64,000 bases of DNA. It comes from Streptosporangium brasiliense. GTDB lineage: Bacteria; Actinomycetota; Actinomycetes; Streptosporangiales; Streptosporangiaceae. Made by a program: the position numbers and the translations under genes. The notes under the pieces are model-generated. The model saw nothing but the letters and a program-made list of their open reading frames with translations, was not told where the DNA came from and ran no database searches. Shown here one piece after another: positions 23,661-32,866 of the stretch; within the stretch, counting starts at the first letter, position 1, and every line of letters begins with the position of its first letter. The DNA is taken from the NCBI RefSeq assembly GCF_030811595.1, contig NZ_JAUSRB010000002.1, forward strand, positions 5,022,001-5,086,000. The letters run 5' to 3'.

Positions 23661-24386
23661 TCAGACGAGACGGCCGCCGCCGTCGACGTGCAGAACGGTG
23701 CCGGTGACGTACGGGCTGGTCAGCGTGTAGATGACCGCCTGCACCAGGTCGTCGACGGTTCCGACCTGGCGGGCGGGGTTGCGCTCGGCCACGCCGCGCA
23801 GGAACGCCGCCTTCTCCGACCCCATGCGGTCCCAGGATCCGGTGTCGACGATGCCGGGGGAGATCGCGTTCACCCGCACCGGCGCCAGCTCCACGGCCAG
23901 CGCCTGCACCAGGAACGACAGCGCCCCGTTGGTGGTGGCCATCACCGTCCGCTCCGGAGCGGGCCGCCAGGCGGCCACCCCCGAGAAGAAGGTGAACGAG
24001 CCCTCCTCGCGTACCCGCGGGGCCAGATGCTTGGCCAGCAGCAGCGGGCCGATCACCTTCGCGGAGAACGCCCGCTGGATGTCCTGGAGATCGAGCTCCG
24101 TCACCGGCCCGTTGGCGTGCATCGCCGCGGTGGACACCAGATGCTGGAAATTGCCGACCTCGGCGGCCAGATTCGCGATGGAGCCCTCGTCCGTCAGATC
24201 GACCGGCGTCACCTGTGCCGGGCCCGCCAGCTCACCGGCGGTCCATTCGAGCTTGCGCGGGTCCGGCCCGGCCAGCACCAGGTCGGCACCCGCGGCTGAA
24301 GCCGCCCGGGCGAGGGCGCGGCCGGTATGGGAGCCTGCCCCGACGATCACCAGCCGCTGCCCGGCAAGAACATCTGTGACAGCCAT
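23661..24386 (-). CDS. Short-chain dehydrogenase/reductase (degenerate active site)
   Basis: 241 residues from ATG 24386 (AAGGAG upstream). VIVGAGSHTGRALARAASAA provides a nucleotide fold with GAGSHTG in place of TGxxxGIG. The usual YxxxK is replaced by TTNGALSFL, so the catalytic Tyr is absent; the PG motif is ISPGIVDTG. It may be a non-classical or inactive SDR. It is the first gene of the minus-strand unit, divergent from the LysR gene. Confidence 0.85.
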   Translation of the reverse strand: MAVTDVLAGQRLVIVGAGSHTGRALARAASAAGADLVLAGPDPRKLEWTAGELAGPAQVTPVDLTDEGSIANLAAEVGNFQHLVSTAAMHANGPVTELDLQDIQRAFSAKVIGPLLLAKHLAPRVREEGSFTFFSGVAAWRPAPERTVMATTNGALSFLVQALAVELAPVRVNAISPGIVDTGSWDRMGSEKAAFLRGVAERNPARQVGTVDDLVQAVIYTLTSPYVTGTVLHVDGGGRLV

Positions 24387-24461
24387 GATGGTTCTCCTTG
24401 GTTCTTCAAAGGGATATGTCGCTCGAACGGCGACACATCGACTCTGCTCGACCCGCGTCGA

Positions 24462-24476
24462 TAAGTCCAAGGCTTA
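24462..24476. promoter_or_regulatory. Candidate LysR-type site in the SDR/LysR divergent region
   Basis: TAAGTCCAAGGCTTA, a dyad of LysR type, between the start of the SDR gene (24386) and the LysR start (24505). Confidence 0.5.
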
Positions 24477-24504
24477 CTTTTCATTACTGCGATAACATTT
24501 GTTC

Positions 24505-25422
24505 ATGGCAACGCTGCGGCAGCTCGAGTACCTGATCACGGTGGTCGACGCCGGCTCCTTCACCCATGCGGCTGAGCTGCTCCACGTCACCCAGCCCGCG
24601 CTGTCGCACCAGATCCGCGCGCTCGAGAAGTCCGTCGGAGGGACGTTGCTCGAGCGCCTCCCTCGCTCGGTCCGGCCGACTCCGATGGGTCGGGCGATGT
24701 TGCCGTACGCCCGCGCCGCCCTCGCCGACGCCGACCGCGCCCGCACCGCCGCCCGCCAGGCCGGCGGCTTGGAGGCAGCCGAACTGCACGTCGCGACGCT
24801 CTATTCGATCACCCTTGGCGTCCTGCCCGCCGTGCTGCGCGCCTGGCGCCGGCAGTATCCGAGCAACCAGGTACGCCTGTTCGAGCACCGGCACGCCGAC
24901 GAACTCGCCGCCGCGATGGCCGCCGGGCAGGCCGACCTGGCCATCGGGCCGCCGCCTGCGCACTGGGACGGACCGATCCGGGAGATCGGCATCGAGGAGT
25001 TCGTCGTCGTGGTCGCCGCCGACGATCCGCTCGCCGCCACCGGTCAGGCCCATCTCGACCTGGTGGCGCTGGCCGACTGCGCCTGGGTGCACTACGCACC
25101 CGGCAACGGCCTGGCGGAAGTTCTCGACCAGGCGTGCGCGGCGGCGGGATTCCAGCCGCGCGCCGCGATCCGTACCGAACAGAGCGCGGCCGCGCCCCTG
25201 CTCGCCGCGGCCGGTCTCGGGCCCGCCCTGGTCCCCGCCAACAGCGTTCCCGCCGGATTCGACGGTCGTCTCCTCCGCCCGCGGCCCGCCATCCGCCGGC
25301 CCCTGGCCGCCTACACCCGGACCCGCCCCGACGCCCTCACCACCGCCTTCACCCGGACCGTCACCGAGCACGCCTGCGTCTTCCCCGAGCACGTCCAGGC
25401 TCTCCTCGAAGCCGACGTATGA
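24505..25422 (+). CDS. LysR family transcriptional regulator
   Basis: 305 residues from ATG 24505. MATLRQLEYLITVVDAGSFT, LLHVTQPALSHQIRALEKSV, and LLERLPRSVRPTPMGRAM are the LysR winged helix; a type-2 periplasmic-binding-like domain follows. Possible leaderless start: TAACAT at 24493-24498 lies 6 bases before the ATG. It is divergent from the two SDR genes and likely controls them. Confidence 0.9.
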   Translation: MATLRQLEYLITVVDAGSFTHAAELLHVTQPALSHQIRALEKSVGGTLLERLPRSVRPTPMGRAMLPYARAALADADRARTAARQAGGLEAAELHVATLYSITLGVLPAVLRAWRRQYPSNQVRLFEHRHADELAAAMAAGQADLAIGPPPAHWDGPIREIGIEEFVVVVAADDPLAATGQAHLDLVALADCAWVHYAPGNGLAEVLDQACAAAGFQPRAAIRTEQSAAAPLLAAAGLGPALVPANSVPAGFDGRLLRPRPAIRRPLAAYTRTRPDALTTAFTRTVTEHACVFPEHVQALLEADV

Positions 25423-25626
25423 AGATCGTCAACGTGACCGGTCGAGCGGATGCCGAAGGATCGTCGCGACACCTTCGGCGGGTGCCGTGTCCGAGATCAT
25501 CAGGGCCGTCACGCCGGGGGGCGGGTCACGGGTGCCTTCGCGCACGCCGGAGTCGGAGTGCCCCGTTCCGTCGTGGAATCGGCCGATCACTGTGATGACT
25601 CATGTCCGGGAACCGACAATCATGCT

Positions 25627-26565
25627 ATGAGCTCATCTCGGCATGACCACGCCCTGCCCCCCTCCCGCGTCCAGGAGGTCGCCGACGGCGTCTACGCCTA
25701 CATCCAGCCCGATGGGAGCTGGTGGATCAACAACACCGGCTTCCTGGTGGGGCGGCGCGGAGTGATCAGCGTGGACTCCTGCTCCACCGAGCGGCGCACC
25801 CTGGCCTACCGCGAGGCCATCAGATCGGTCACCGACCGGCCGGTCACGACATTGATCAACACCCATCACCACGGTGACCACACCTTCGGCAACTACGCCT
25901 TCCCCGAGGCGACGATCGTCGGGCACGAGCGGACCCGGGAGATGATCCTGGCCGAGGGGATCCCGGAGTACCGCACCCTGGCCTGGACCCCGGTCGACTG
26001 GGGCGACCTGGAGGCCTGCCCGCCGTTCCTCACCTACACCGACGGGGTGACCGTCCACTCCGACGAGCTGCGCTGCGAGGTCCGCCACGTCGGCGGCCCG
26101 GCGCACACGACCAACGACTCGATCGTGTGGATCCCCGAGCGGTCGCTGCTGTTCGCCGGCGACCTGGTGTTCAACGGCGGCACGCCGTTCGTGATGATGG
26201 GCTCGGTCCAGGGGTCGATCGCGGTCCTCGACCGGCTCAGGGAGCTGAACGCCGAGACGATCGTGCCCGGCCACGGCGGGGTGTGCGGGCCCGAGGTCAT
26301 CGACCGCGTGCAGGGATACCTGCGGTTCGTGATGGCCACCGCCGAGCTCGGCCGGGCGGCCGGCCTGTCGCCGCTGCAGGCGGCGCGCGAGGCCGACCTC
26401 GGCGAGTACGCCGGGCTGCTCGACCCCGAGCGCATCGTCGGCAACCTGCACCGGGCCTACGCCGAGCTGGACGGCCTGCCCCCGGGGGAGCCGATCGACC
26501 TCGGCGCCGCGCTGCTGGAGATGGTCGAGTTCAACGGGGGCAGGCCGCTGACCTGCCTGGCCTGA
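25627..26565 (+). CDS. Metallo-beta-lactamase fold hydrolase
   Basis: 312 residues from ATG 25627. Metal motif INTHHHGDHTFGN (HxHxDH), later VGGPAHTTNDSIVW, LLFAGDLVFNGG (bridging Asp) and VPGHGG (His), the complete zinc ligand set of MBL hydrolases of the cyclase/SoxH-like type. No signal peptide. The substrate is not predictable. A hairpin at 26615-26640 separates it from the convergent S9 peptidase. Confidence 0.9.
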   Translation: MSSSRHDHALPPSRVQEVADGVYAYIQPDGSWWINNTGFLVGRRGVISVDSCSTERRTLAYREAIRSVTDRPVTTLINTHHHGDHTFGNYAFPEATIVGHERTREMILAEGIPEYRTLAWTPVDWGDLEACPPFLTYTDGVTVHSDELRCEVRHVGGPAHTTNDSIVWIPERSLLFAGDLVFNGGTPFVMMGSVQGSIAVLDRLRELNAETIVPGHGGVCGPEVIDRVQGYLRFVMATAELGRAAGLSPLQAAREADLGEYAGLLDPERIVGNLHRAYAELDGLPPGEPIDLGAALLEMVEFNGGRPLTCLA

Positions 26566-26614
26566 CGGCGGTCGCCCCGACGGCGCGGGCGGTGCCGGCC
26601 TGGCCGCCTCCGGG

Positions 26615-26640
26615 CCGGGCGGCCCGCCCGGGCCGCCCGG
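26615..26640. terminator. Bidirectional terminator between convergent genes
   Basis: CCGGGCGGC (26615-26623) / GCCGCCCGG (26632-26640), 8-nt loop, in the gap between the MBL hydrolase and the S9 peptidase. No U-tract, as usual in actinomycetes. Confidence 0.5.
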
Positions 26641-26648
26641 CGCCGGGC

Positions 26649-28544
26649 TCAGGACAGGTGGCGCGCCCACCATTCGAGGACGGCCTCGAAACGCTGGCGG
26701 CGGTGCCGGGGACGGCCGCTCCGGCTGAGCTCGTGGCCCTCGCCGGGGAACAGCAGGAACTCGGCCGGCACGCCGTTGCGGCGCAGCGCGACGAACATGC
26801 GCTGGGCCTGCTCGACCGGGCAGCGCCAGTCCTCCTCGGAGTGGACCACCGCGAACGGCAGGTTGATCCGGTCGGCGTGGTGGAGCGGGCTCATCGCGCG
26901 CTGGACCTCGGGGTCGGGGCCGCAGTACGCCTCGGCGAAGAACCAGCCGATGTCGGAGGAGCCGGTGAAGGAGTCCCAGGCGTTGACCGCCCGCTCGCTC
27001 CAGGCCGCCCTGAACCGCGCTCCGTGGTGGGCGGCCAGCCAGCTCGTCATGAACCCGCCGTAGGAGCCGCCCATCACGCCGACCCGCTCGCCGTCGCACT
27101 CGGGCCGGGCCAGCGCCGCGTCCAGCAGGGCCAGCACGTCGTCGGCGTCCACGGTGCCGAAGGCGCCGATCACCGACTGGCCGTGGGCCTGGCCGTACCC
27201 CGCCGAGCCGCGCGGGTTGGGCAGGACCACCGCGTATCCGGCGGCGGCGTAGACCTGGGTCTCGTCCAGGAAGCCCCAGCCGTGCTGGTGGAACGGGCCG
27301 CCGTGCACGTTCAGCAGGACCGGGTGCGGCCCCTCGCCCTCCGGCAGGGCCAGCCAGCCGTGGACCGGGTAGCCGTCGGCGGAGACGGCGGTGATCTCCT
27401 GGAGCGGGCGGATCCCGGCCAGCGACCCGCAGAAGTCCGTGAGCGTCCCGTCCGGGGTGACCACCTCGCCGGGGCTCTCCGGGGTGGACACCACCGCGAT
27501 GACCTGCCCGCCGTAGGAGGTGAACGCCTTGACGGCCGCCCGCTCGCCCAGGACGAGGGGGAGCTTCTCCAGCGGGCCGTCCTGGACGCCGGAGGGGACC
27601 AGCCGGAGTTCGACCGCGCCGCGCACCCGCACCGTGACCAGGACGCCGTCCTCGACCGCGACGGGGGTCATCGGCTCGATGTCGACCGACTCCTCCTCGG
27701 TCAGCCGCACCCCGGCCGCCGGCTCGCCGCCGATCACCAGGGGGGCGCGGTAGAGGCCGGTGTTGCGGGCCACCGCGTGGATGCCGGAGAAGGCGCTGCC
27801 GAGGTAGAGCACCTCCCCGCCGGGCAGCGCCACGGGGTGGCCGGCCGATCCGGCGCTGCGCACCACCAGGACCGGCGTCCCGCCGGCGGCCGGCACCGCG
27901 TACAGGTCGGTGTGCAGGGACTCGCCGTCCAGGTCGCGGTCGGCCGAGACCAGCACGTGCTCGCCGTCGAGGGTCCAGCTCGGGGAGTTGACGTCGTAGG
28001 GCCCGTCGGTGAGCTGCACCGGCTGCGGGATGTCGGCCAGGGCGTTGACCACGAACAGGGCCGGCCGGCGGTCCAGGGTGAAGCCGACGCCGTCGTGCCG
28101 GTAGCGGAACCCGGTGATGCGGCGCGGCGCCTCGGCCGCGGCGCTGACGTCCTCCTCGGTGCCGTAGCGGCCGTTCTCGGGGACCCGGGCGACGAAGGCG
28201 ATCCGGCGGGAGTCGGGGGCCCAGACCGGCGCGCCCGCGCCGAGCGGCAGGTCGGTGACCGGGCGCGCCTCGCCGCCGCCGGTGGGCATCACGTGGAGCT
28301 GCGGCCTGCCGCCGCCGCTCGCGCGCAGGAAGGCCACCCAGGCTCCGTCGGGGGAGATCCGGGGGGCGCTGTCGTGGTCGCCGAAGGTGAACTGGACGGG
28401 CGGGCCGTCCTGGGGGAGCCGCCACAGGCCCCCGCGGTAGGCGTCGGCCTCCAGGTCGGGGCGGGCCACGTCGACGAGGATGAGATCCTCGTGAAGGGTG
28501 ACGCTGCCGGGGACGTGCAGCAGGGCGAGATCTTCTGGACGCAT
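26649..28544 (-). CDS. S9 family (prolyl oligopeptidase-like) serine peptidase
   Basis: 631 residues from ATG 28544. The first 370 residues are a WD-like propeller of repeated D.S.R..(W/Y) elements (e.g. PVWAPDSRRIAFVAR). The alpha/beta hydrolase domain holds NVHGGPFHQHGWG, nucleophile elbow GVMGGSYGGFMTSW (Ser), HSEEDWRCPVEQAQ (Asp) and FPGEGHELSRSG (His), a full catalytic triad of dipeptidyl/acylaminoacyl peptidases. No signal peptide, so cytosolic. The minor extension to 28562 is not supported by a better start. Confidence 0.93.
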   Translation of the reverse strand: MRPEDLALLHVPGSVTLHEDLILVDVARPDLEADAYRGGLWRLPQDGPPVQFTFGDHDSAPRISPDGAWVAFLRASGGGRPQLHVMPTGGGEARPVTDLPLGAGAPVWAPDSRRIAFVARVPENGRYGTEEDVSAAAEAPRRITGFRYRHDGVGFTLDRRPALFVVNALADIPQPVQLTDGPYDVNSPSWTLDGEHVLVSADRDLDGESLHTDLYAVPAAGGTPVLVVRSAGSAGHPVALPGGEVLYLGSAFSGIHAVARNTGLYRAPLVIGGEPAAGVRLTEEESVDIEPMTPVAVEDGVLVTVRVRGAVELRLVPSGVQDGPLEKLPLVLGERAAVKAFTSYGGQVIAVVSTPESPGEVVTPDGTLTDFCGSLAGIRPLQEITAVSADGYPVHGWLALPEGEGPHPVLLNVHGGPFHQHGWGFLDETQVYAAAGYAVVLPNPRGSAGYGQAHGQSVIGAFGTVDADDVLALLDAALARPECDGERVGVMGGSYGGFMTSWLAAHHGARFRAAWSERAVNAWDSFTGSSDIGWFFAEAYCGPDPEVQRAMSPLHHADRINLPFAVVHSEEDWRCPVEQAQRMFVALRRNGVPAEFLLFPGEGHELSRSGRPRHRRQRFEAVLEWWARHLS

Positions 28545-28623
28545 GCCCAGGGACGTTATCACCGTATTAATCGTCTTTTATGGGACGCAAGCATGGTTTG
28601 TCCACACAGAAGACGCCGCGGGC

Positions 28624-29385
28624 CTACAGGAGGGTGAGCCCGCCGTCCACGGCGAGGACCTGGCCGGTGACATAGCTCGCCTCGTCCGACAGCAGGAAGG
28701 CCGTCACCTTCGCCACCTCCCAGGCGGTGCCCTGGCGGCCCATCGGGATCATCACCTGGCCGCGGTGCTCCCAGAGCTTGGCCGCGTCCCGGCCGAGCGG
28801 GGTGTCGATCAGGCCGGGGGCGACCAGGTTCGCCCGGACCCCGCGGCCGGCGCCCTCCAGCGCGACGTGCCTGGCCAGGCCCACCAGCCCTGCCTTGGAG
28901 GCGTCGTAGGCGGGGATCAGGCTGCCCGGCCGCAGCCCGGCCACCGAGCCGATGAACACGATCGAGGAGCCGGGGCCGAGCAGCGGCAGCGCGCCCCTGC
29001 AGACCAGGAAGTGGCCGCGCAGGTTGACCGCGAACACCCGGTCCCAGTCGGCGGCGGCGGTCCCCGCCAGGGCCAGCCCGGAGCCGATCGCGGCGTTGAG
29101 CACGACGCCGTCCACCGCGCCCGCCCGGCCGGCCAGCGCCTCGCAGGCGTCCCCGTCGGCGAGGTCCACGGCGACCACCTCGGCCCGCCCGCCCTCGCGG
29201 CCGATCCACCCGGCCGTCTCGGCGGCCGCGTCCTCGTCCACGTCCGCGCAGACCACCGCGGCGCCCTGCCGGGCGGCCTCGACCGCGATCGCCCGCCCGT
29301 TCCCGACCGGCGCCTCCGGGTCGGAGGACGGCCGGGTGCCCGCCCCTACGACGAGCACACGTCTACCTACCAAGCGACCGTTCAC
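28624..29385 (-). CDS. Short-chain dehydrogenase/reductase
   Basis: 253 residues from GTG 29385. VLVVGAGTRPSSDPEAPVGN is an unusual extended nucleotide loop (VGAGTRP...VGNGRAIA) in place of TGxxxGIG. The rest is classical: VLNAAIG (NAG), FIGSVAG (Ser), AYDASKAGL (YxxxK), VAPGLIDT (PG). The divergent carboxymuconolactone-type gene begins 32 bases away, so they may be co-regulated. Substrate unknown. Confidence 0.88.
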   Translation of the reverse strand: MNGRLVGRRVLVVGAGTRPSSDPEAPVGNGRAIAVEAARQGAAVVCADVDEDAAAETAGWIGREGGRAEVVAVDLADGDACEALAGRAGAVDGVVLNAAIGSGLALAGTAAADWDRVFAVNLRGHFLVCRGALPLLGPGSSIVFIGSVAGLRPGSLIPAYDASKAGLVGLARHVALEGAGRGVRANLVAPGLIDTPLGRDAAKLWEHRGQVMIPMGRQGTAWEVAKVTAFLLSDEASYVTGQVLAVDGGLTLL

Positions 29386-29416
29386 AGGCGTGATCGTAGT
29401 AAGTAACCTCTGATCT

Positions 29417-29989
29417 GTGAATCCCCGAGTCGAGCCCCTGCCCCCCGAGCAGTGGGACGGGTTCCTCACCCGCGTGGTCGAGGGCACCGGTCCCTACAAC
29501 GTCTTCACCACACTGGCCCGTCACCCCGCGCTGTTCCAGGCGTGGATCGGGTTCGGCGCGGCGCTGCTGTACGGCACGCTGCCCGCCCGCGACCGGGAGC
29601 TGGCCGTCCTGCGCACCGCGCACCTGCGCGGGAGCGCCTACGAGTGGGCCCACCACGTACGGCTGGCCAGGGAGGCGGGGCTCTCCGAGGCCGAGATAGA
29701 GGCCGTCCGAGGCCACGGGCACGAGTGGGGAGCCGATGACCGGCTGGTGCTGGACGTGGCCGAGGAGATGCACCGGTCCGGAGACCTCACCGACCGGACG
29801 TGGCAGGCCCTGTGCGCCCGCTACGACGAGCCCGGCCGGATCGAACTGGTCATGCTCGTCGCCCACTACGACATGCTCGCCGTGGTCCTGAACACCCTGC
29901 GGGTCCCCCTGGAGGAGCCCCCGCGGGACGCCGCCGCGACGTCCGCCGGCCACGCGCCCCCACGGGTCCCCCCGGCCGCCGGGGGGTGA
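29417..29989 (+). CDS. Carboxymuconolactone decarboxylase family protein
   Basis: 190 residues from GTG 29417. Pattern LPARDRELAVLRTAHLRGSA, YEWAHHVRLAREAGLSEAEI, as in the AhpD/CMD fold. The usual CxxC of peroxidase members reads AHLRGSAYEWAHH, without cysteines, so it is the decarboxylase-type variant rather than AhpD. A leaderless start is likely: TAACCT at 29404-29409 and GTG seven bases later. Partner gene on the other strand is an SDR. Confidence 0.87.
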   Translation: MNPRVEPLPPEQWDGFLTRVVEGTGPYNVFTTLARHPALFQAWIGFGAALLYGTLPARDRELAVLRTAHLRGSAYEWAHHVRLAREAGLSEAEIEAVRGHGHEWGADDRLVLDVAEEMHRSGDLTDRTWQALCARYDEPGRIELVMLVAHYDMLAVVLNTLRVPLEEPPRDAAATSAGHAPPRVPPAAGG

Positions 29990-30007
29990 GGCCGGGAGGG
30001 CGCGCTC

Positions 30008-31135
30008 TCACCTCGACGGCACGATCATCGTGACACCGGGGGCGGAGCCGAGCGCGGCGAGCGCGGGACCCGCCTCGTCGAGGCCGATGGTGCGGGTGAC
30101 CAGCAGGTCGGGGCGGAGCAGCCCGCCGGCGACCATCTCCAGCATCGCCGGGTAGGCGTGGGCGGCCATGCCGTGGCTGCCGAGGAGTTCGAGCTCGTGG
30201 CCGATCACCCGGTTCATCGGGAGCGAGGTGAGGCCGGGGAGCAGGCCGACCTGGACGTGGCGGCCCCGGCGGCGCAGGCTCTCGATCGACGACACGCACG
30301 TCCGCGGGCTGCCGAGCGCGTCGACCGAGACGTGGGCCCCGCCGCCGGTCAGGTCCCGGACGCGCGCGGCGACGTCGGCCCCGGCGCCGGCCTCCTCGGC
30401 GTCCCGGGCGGGCGGAGCGGGCGCGGCGCCGCCGGCCCGTCCGGCCGGGGCGTCCGGCGGGACGGCGGGGGCGCCGGGCGAGGCCGCGGTGACGCAGGCC
30501 GTGGCGCCGAACCGCCGGGCCAGCTCCAGGGCCTGGGGGGAGACGTCCACGGCGACCACCCGGGCGCCCGCGGCGGCGGCGATCATCACGGCGGACAGGC
30601 CGACGCCGCCGCAGCCGTGCACCGCCACCCACTCGCCGGGCCGTACGCGGCCGACCGTCACCACGGCGCGGAAGGCGGTGGCGAAGCGGCAGCCCAGGCT
30701 CGCGGCGGTGGTGAAGGCCATCTCCTCCGGCAGCCCCACCAGGTTCACGTCGGCGTTCTCGATCGCCACGTATTCGGCGAAGGAGCCCCAGTGGGTGAAC
30801 CCCGGCTGGGTCTGGCGCTCGCAGACCTGCTGGTCGCCGGCCGCGCACGCCGCGCAGCGCCCGCAGGCGCAGACGAACGGGACCGTCACCCGGTCGCCGG
30901 GCCGCCAGGCGCCGACCCCCGCCCCCACGGCCTCCACGACCCCGGCCAGCTCGTGCCCGGGCACGTGCGGCAGGACCCGGATGTCCGGATCGTGGCCCTG
31001 CCAGCCGTGCCAGTCGCTCCGGCACAGCCCGGTCGCCTCCACCCGGACCACCGCCCCGCCGGGCGGCGGCCCGGGGGCGGGCACCTCCCGGACCCGCAGA
31101 TCGGCTCCGAAGGCGTCGAAGACCACCGCTCGCAC
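30008..31135 (-). CDS. Zinc-dependent alcohol dehydrogenase
   Basis: 375 residues from GTG 31135 (AGGAG 7 nt before). GroES-like domain with [13 protein letters not shown] (catalytic Cys), [12 protein letters not shown] (Glu/His), and structural-zinc cysteines [17 protein letters not shown]. Rossmann domain [19 protein letters not shown]. An Ala/Pro/Gly-rich insertion (about residues 215-246, [20 protein letters not shown]) interrupts the usual fold after the nucleotide domain; this is an unusual loop. Substrate unknown. Confidence 0.9.
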   Translation of the reverse strand: MRAVVFDAFGADLRVREVPAPGPPPGGAVVRVEATGLCRSDWHGWQGHDPDIRVLPHVPGHELAGVVEAVGAGVGAWRPGDRVTVPFVCACGRCAACAAGDQQVCERQTQPGFTHWGSFAEYVAIENADVNLVGLPEEMAFTTAASLGCRFATAFRAVVTVGRVRPGEWVAVHGCGGVGLSAVMIAAAAGARVVAVDVSPQALELARRFGATACVTAASPGAPAVPPDAPAGRAGGAAPAPPARDAEEAGAGADVAARVRDLTGGGAHVSVDALGSPRTCVSSIESLRRRGRHVQVGLLPGLTSLPMNRVIGHELELLGSHGMAAHAYPAMLEMVAGGLLRPDLLVTRTIGLDEAGPALAALGSAPGVTMIVPSR

Positions 31136-31339
31136 TCGCACACTCCTCTGACCGGCACGGTCCGCCTGTCTCGGCGACCTCCGCAGCATCTCAGCATCCG
31201 CGGGGCGTCATGGGAAGGAGCGTCATGGGAAGGGGCGCCGGATACGCCGTCCGGGCCGTCACTTGACGCACGGGCTGATTAGAACCCTCGGCTGGGGACA
31301 GAGGGAGGGGGCAGGCAGGCCAATGGATCGGATGGTGAG

Positions 31340-32776
31340 ATGGGTCAGCAACTCGACAAGGACCGATTCTCCGAGGCGGACTTCGCCCGCTTCGGGGAAC
31401 GGCTGGCGGAGCAGCTCGGCGCGTTCCGCGAGCTGCTGGCCAGACCGGGCTTCGGTGCCGGGCCCGCGACTGTCGGGGCCGAGCTGGAGATGTTCCTCAT
31501 CACCCCTGAGGGCCGGCCGCTGCCGCGCAATCACGAGGTGCGCGCCGCCGCCGACGACGGCCGGATCGTGCCGGAGCTCGGCCGGTTCAACCTGGAGGTC
31601 AACCTGACCCCGCTGCCGATCGCCGGGCGGCCCTTCAGCGCCCTGGTCCGGGAGCTGCGCGAGACGATGGCCCTGGTGGACGCGGCGGCGGCGACGCAGG
31701 GCGGCCGGGCCCTGGCGATCGGCATCCTGCCCTCGCTGAGCGAGTTCGACTTCACCCACGAGGCGCTCAGCGACGAGGGCCGCTACCGGGCGCTGGCCCG
31801 GGGCATGCGGCGGCTGCGCACCGAACCGTTCCGGGTCCGGATCGAAGGGGTCGAGGAGCTGGAGCTGGAGGTCGAGGGGGTGATCCTGGAGAGCGCCAAC
31901 ACCTCCTGGCAGGTCCACCTCCGCACGGCCCCCGCCGAGTTCGCCCGCGTCTACAACGCCGCCCAGCTCGCCACCGGCCCGGTCCTCGCGGTCAGCGGCA
32001 ACTCGCCGGGCTTCCTGGGCCGGCGGCTGTGGGAGGAGACCAGGATCGCGCTGTTCGAGGAGTCGGCCGACGACCGCGACGTGGAACGGCCCGAACGCAG
32101 GGACCGGCGGGTGGCCCTCGGCTCCGGATGGGTGCGCAGCGCCGAGGAGATGTTCGAGACGTGTGTCCGCGACTACGAGCCGGTGCTGCCGATGACCTCC
32201 CCGCCGGGCCCGCGGGCGGAGGGGGAGGCGCCGGAGCTGGCCGAGCTCCGGCTGCACCAGGGCACGGTCTGGCAGTGGAACCGGCCGATCTACGACCCGG
32301 CGGACGGCGGCCACCTGCGGGTGGAGATGCGCGCCCTGCCGGCCGGGCCGACCCCCGCCGACATGGCGGCCAACGCCGCCTTCCTGCTGGGGCTCACCTC
32401 GGCCATGTCGGCCGGACCGGTGGAGGAGTTCCCCTTCGCCGCGGCCTACCGCAACTTCTACCGGGCCGCGATCCACGGCCTGGACGCGCCGATGGCCTGG
32501 CCGGGGCTGGGAGAGGAGATCCCGGCCGCGCGGCTGGCCCTGGAGCTGCTGCCCGTCGCCAGGGCCGGGCTCGAACGGATGGGCGTCGACCCGGCCGAGG
32601 CGGACTGGACGCTGGACATCATCCGGGAGCGGGTCAGGCTCCGCCGTACCGGCGCGATCTGGCAGCGCGAGGTCCTGGGCGGCCTCGGCGGCGACCCGGC
32701 GGCCCGGGCCCGCATGGTGACCCGCTACCGGGAGCTGTCGCTCACCGGGGAGCCGGTGCACACCTGGCCCATATGA
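31340..32776 (+). CDS. Glutamate-cysteine ligase family (GCS2-like) protein
   Basis: 478 residues, ATG 31340. AGPATVGAELEMFLI is the Glu-rich ATP-grasp-like core of GCS2 proteins, then FNLEVNLTPLPIAGRPFSAL, TSWQVHLRTAPAEFARVYNA and HLRVEMRALPAGPTPADMAA. The family makes gamma-glutamylcysteine or related amides (EgtA/GshA2 type); the exact acceptor is not predictable. Followed by a propeller-like secreted protein gene 90 bases downstream, with no overlap. Confidence 0.8.
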   Translation: MGQQLDKDRFSEADFARFGERLAEQLGAFRELLARPGFGAGPATVGAELEMFLITPEGRPLPRNHEVRAAADDGRIVPELGRFNLEVNLTPLPIAGRPFSALVRELRETMALVDAAAATQGGRALAIGILPSLSEFDFTHEALSDEGRYRALARGMRRLRTEPFRVRIEGVEELELEVEGVILESANTSWQVHLRTAPAEFARVYNAAQLATGPVLAVSGNSPGFLGRRLWEETRIALFEESADDRDVERPERRDRRVALGSGWVRSAEEMFETCVRDYEPVLPMTSPPGPRAEGEAPELAELRLHQGTVWQWNRPIYDPADGGHLRVEMRALPAGPTPADMAANAAFLLGLTSAMSAGPVEEFPFAAAYRNFYRAAIHGLDAPMAWPGLGEEIPAARLALELLPVARAGLERMGVDPAEADWTLDIIRERVRLRRTGAIWQREVLGGLGGDPAARARMVTRYRELSLTGEPVHTWPI

Positions 32777-32866
32777 TCAGAAAAGGGATCCGAATCCCGG
32801 CATACTCATGAACTCCACATCTTGATCCGCCCGCCCGGGCGTGACCGGAGAAGGAGAACCCCCCCC

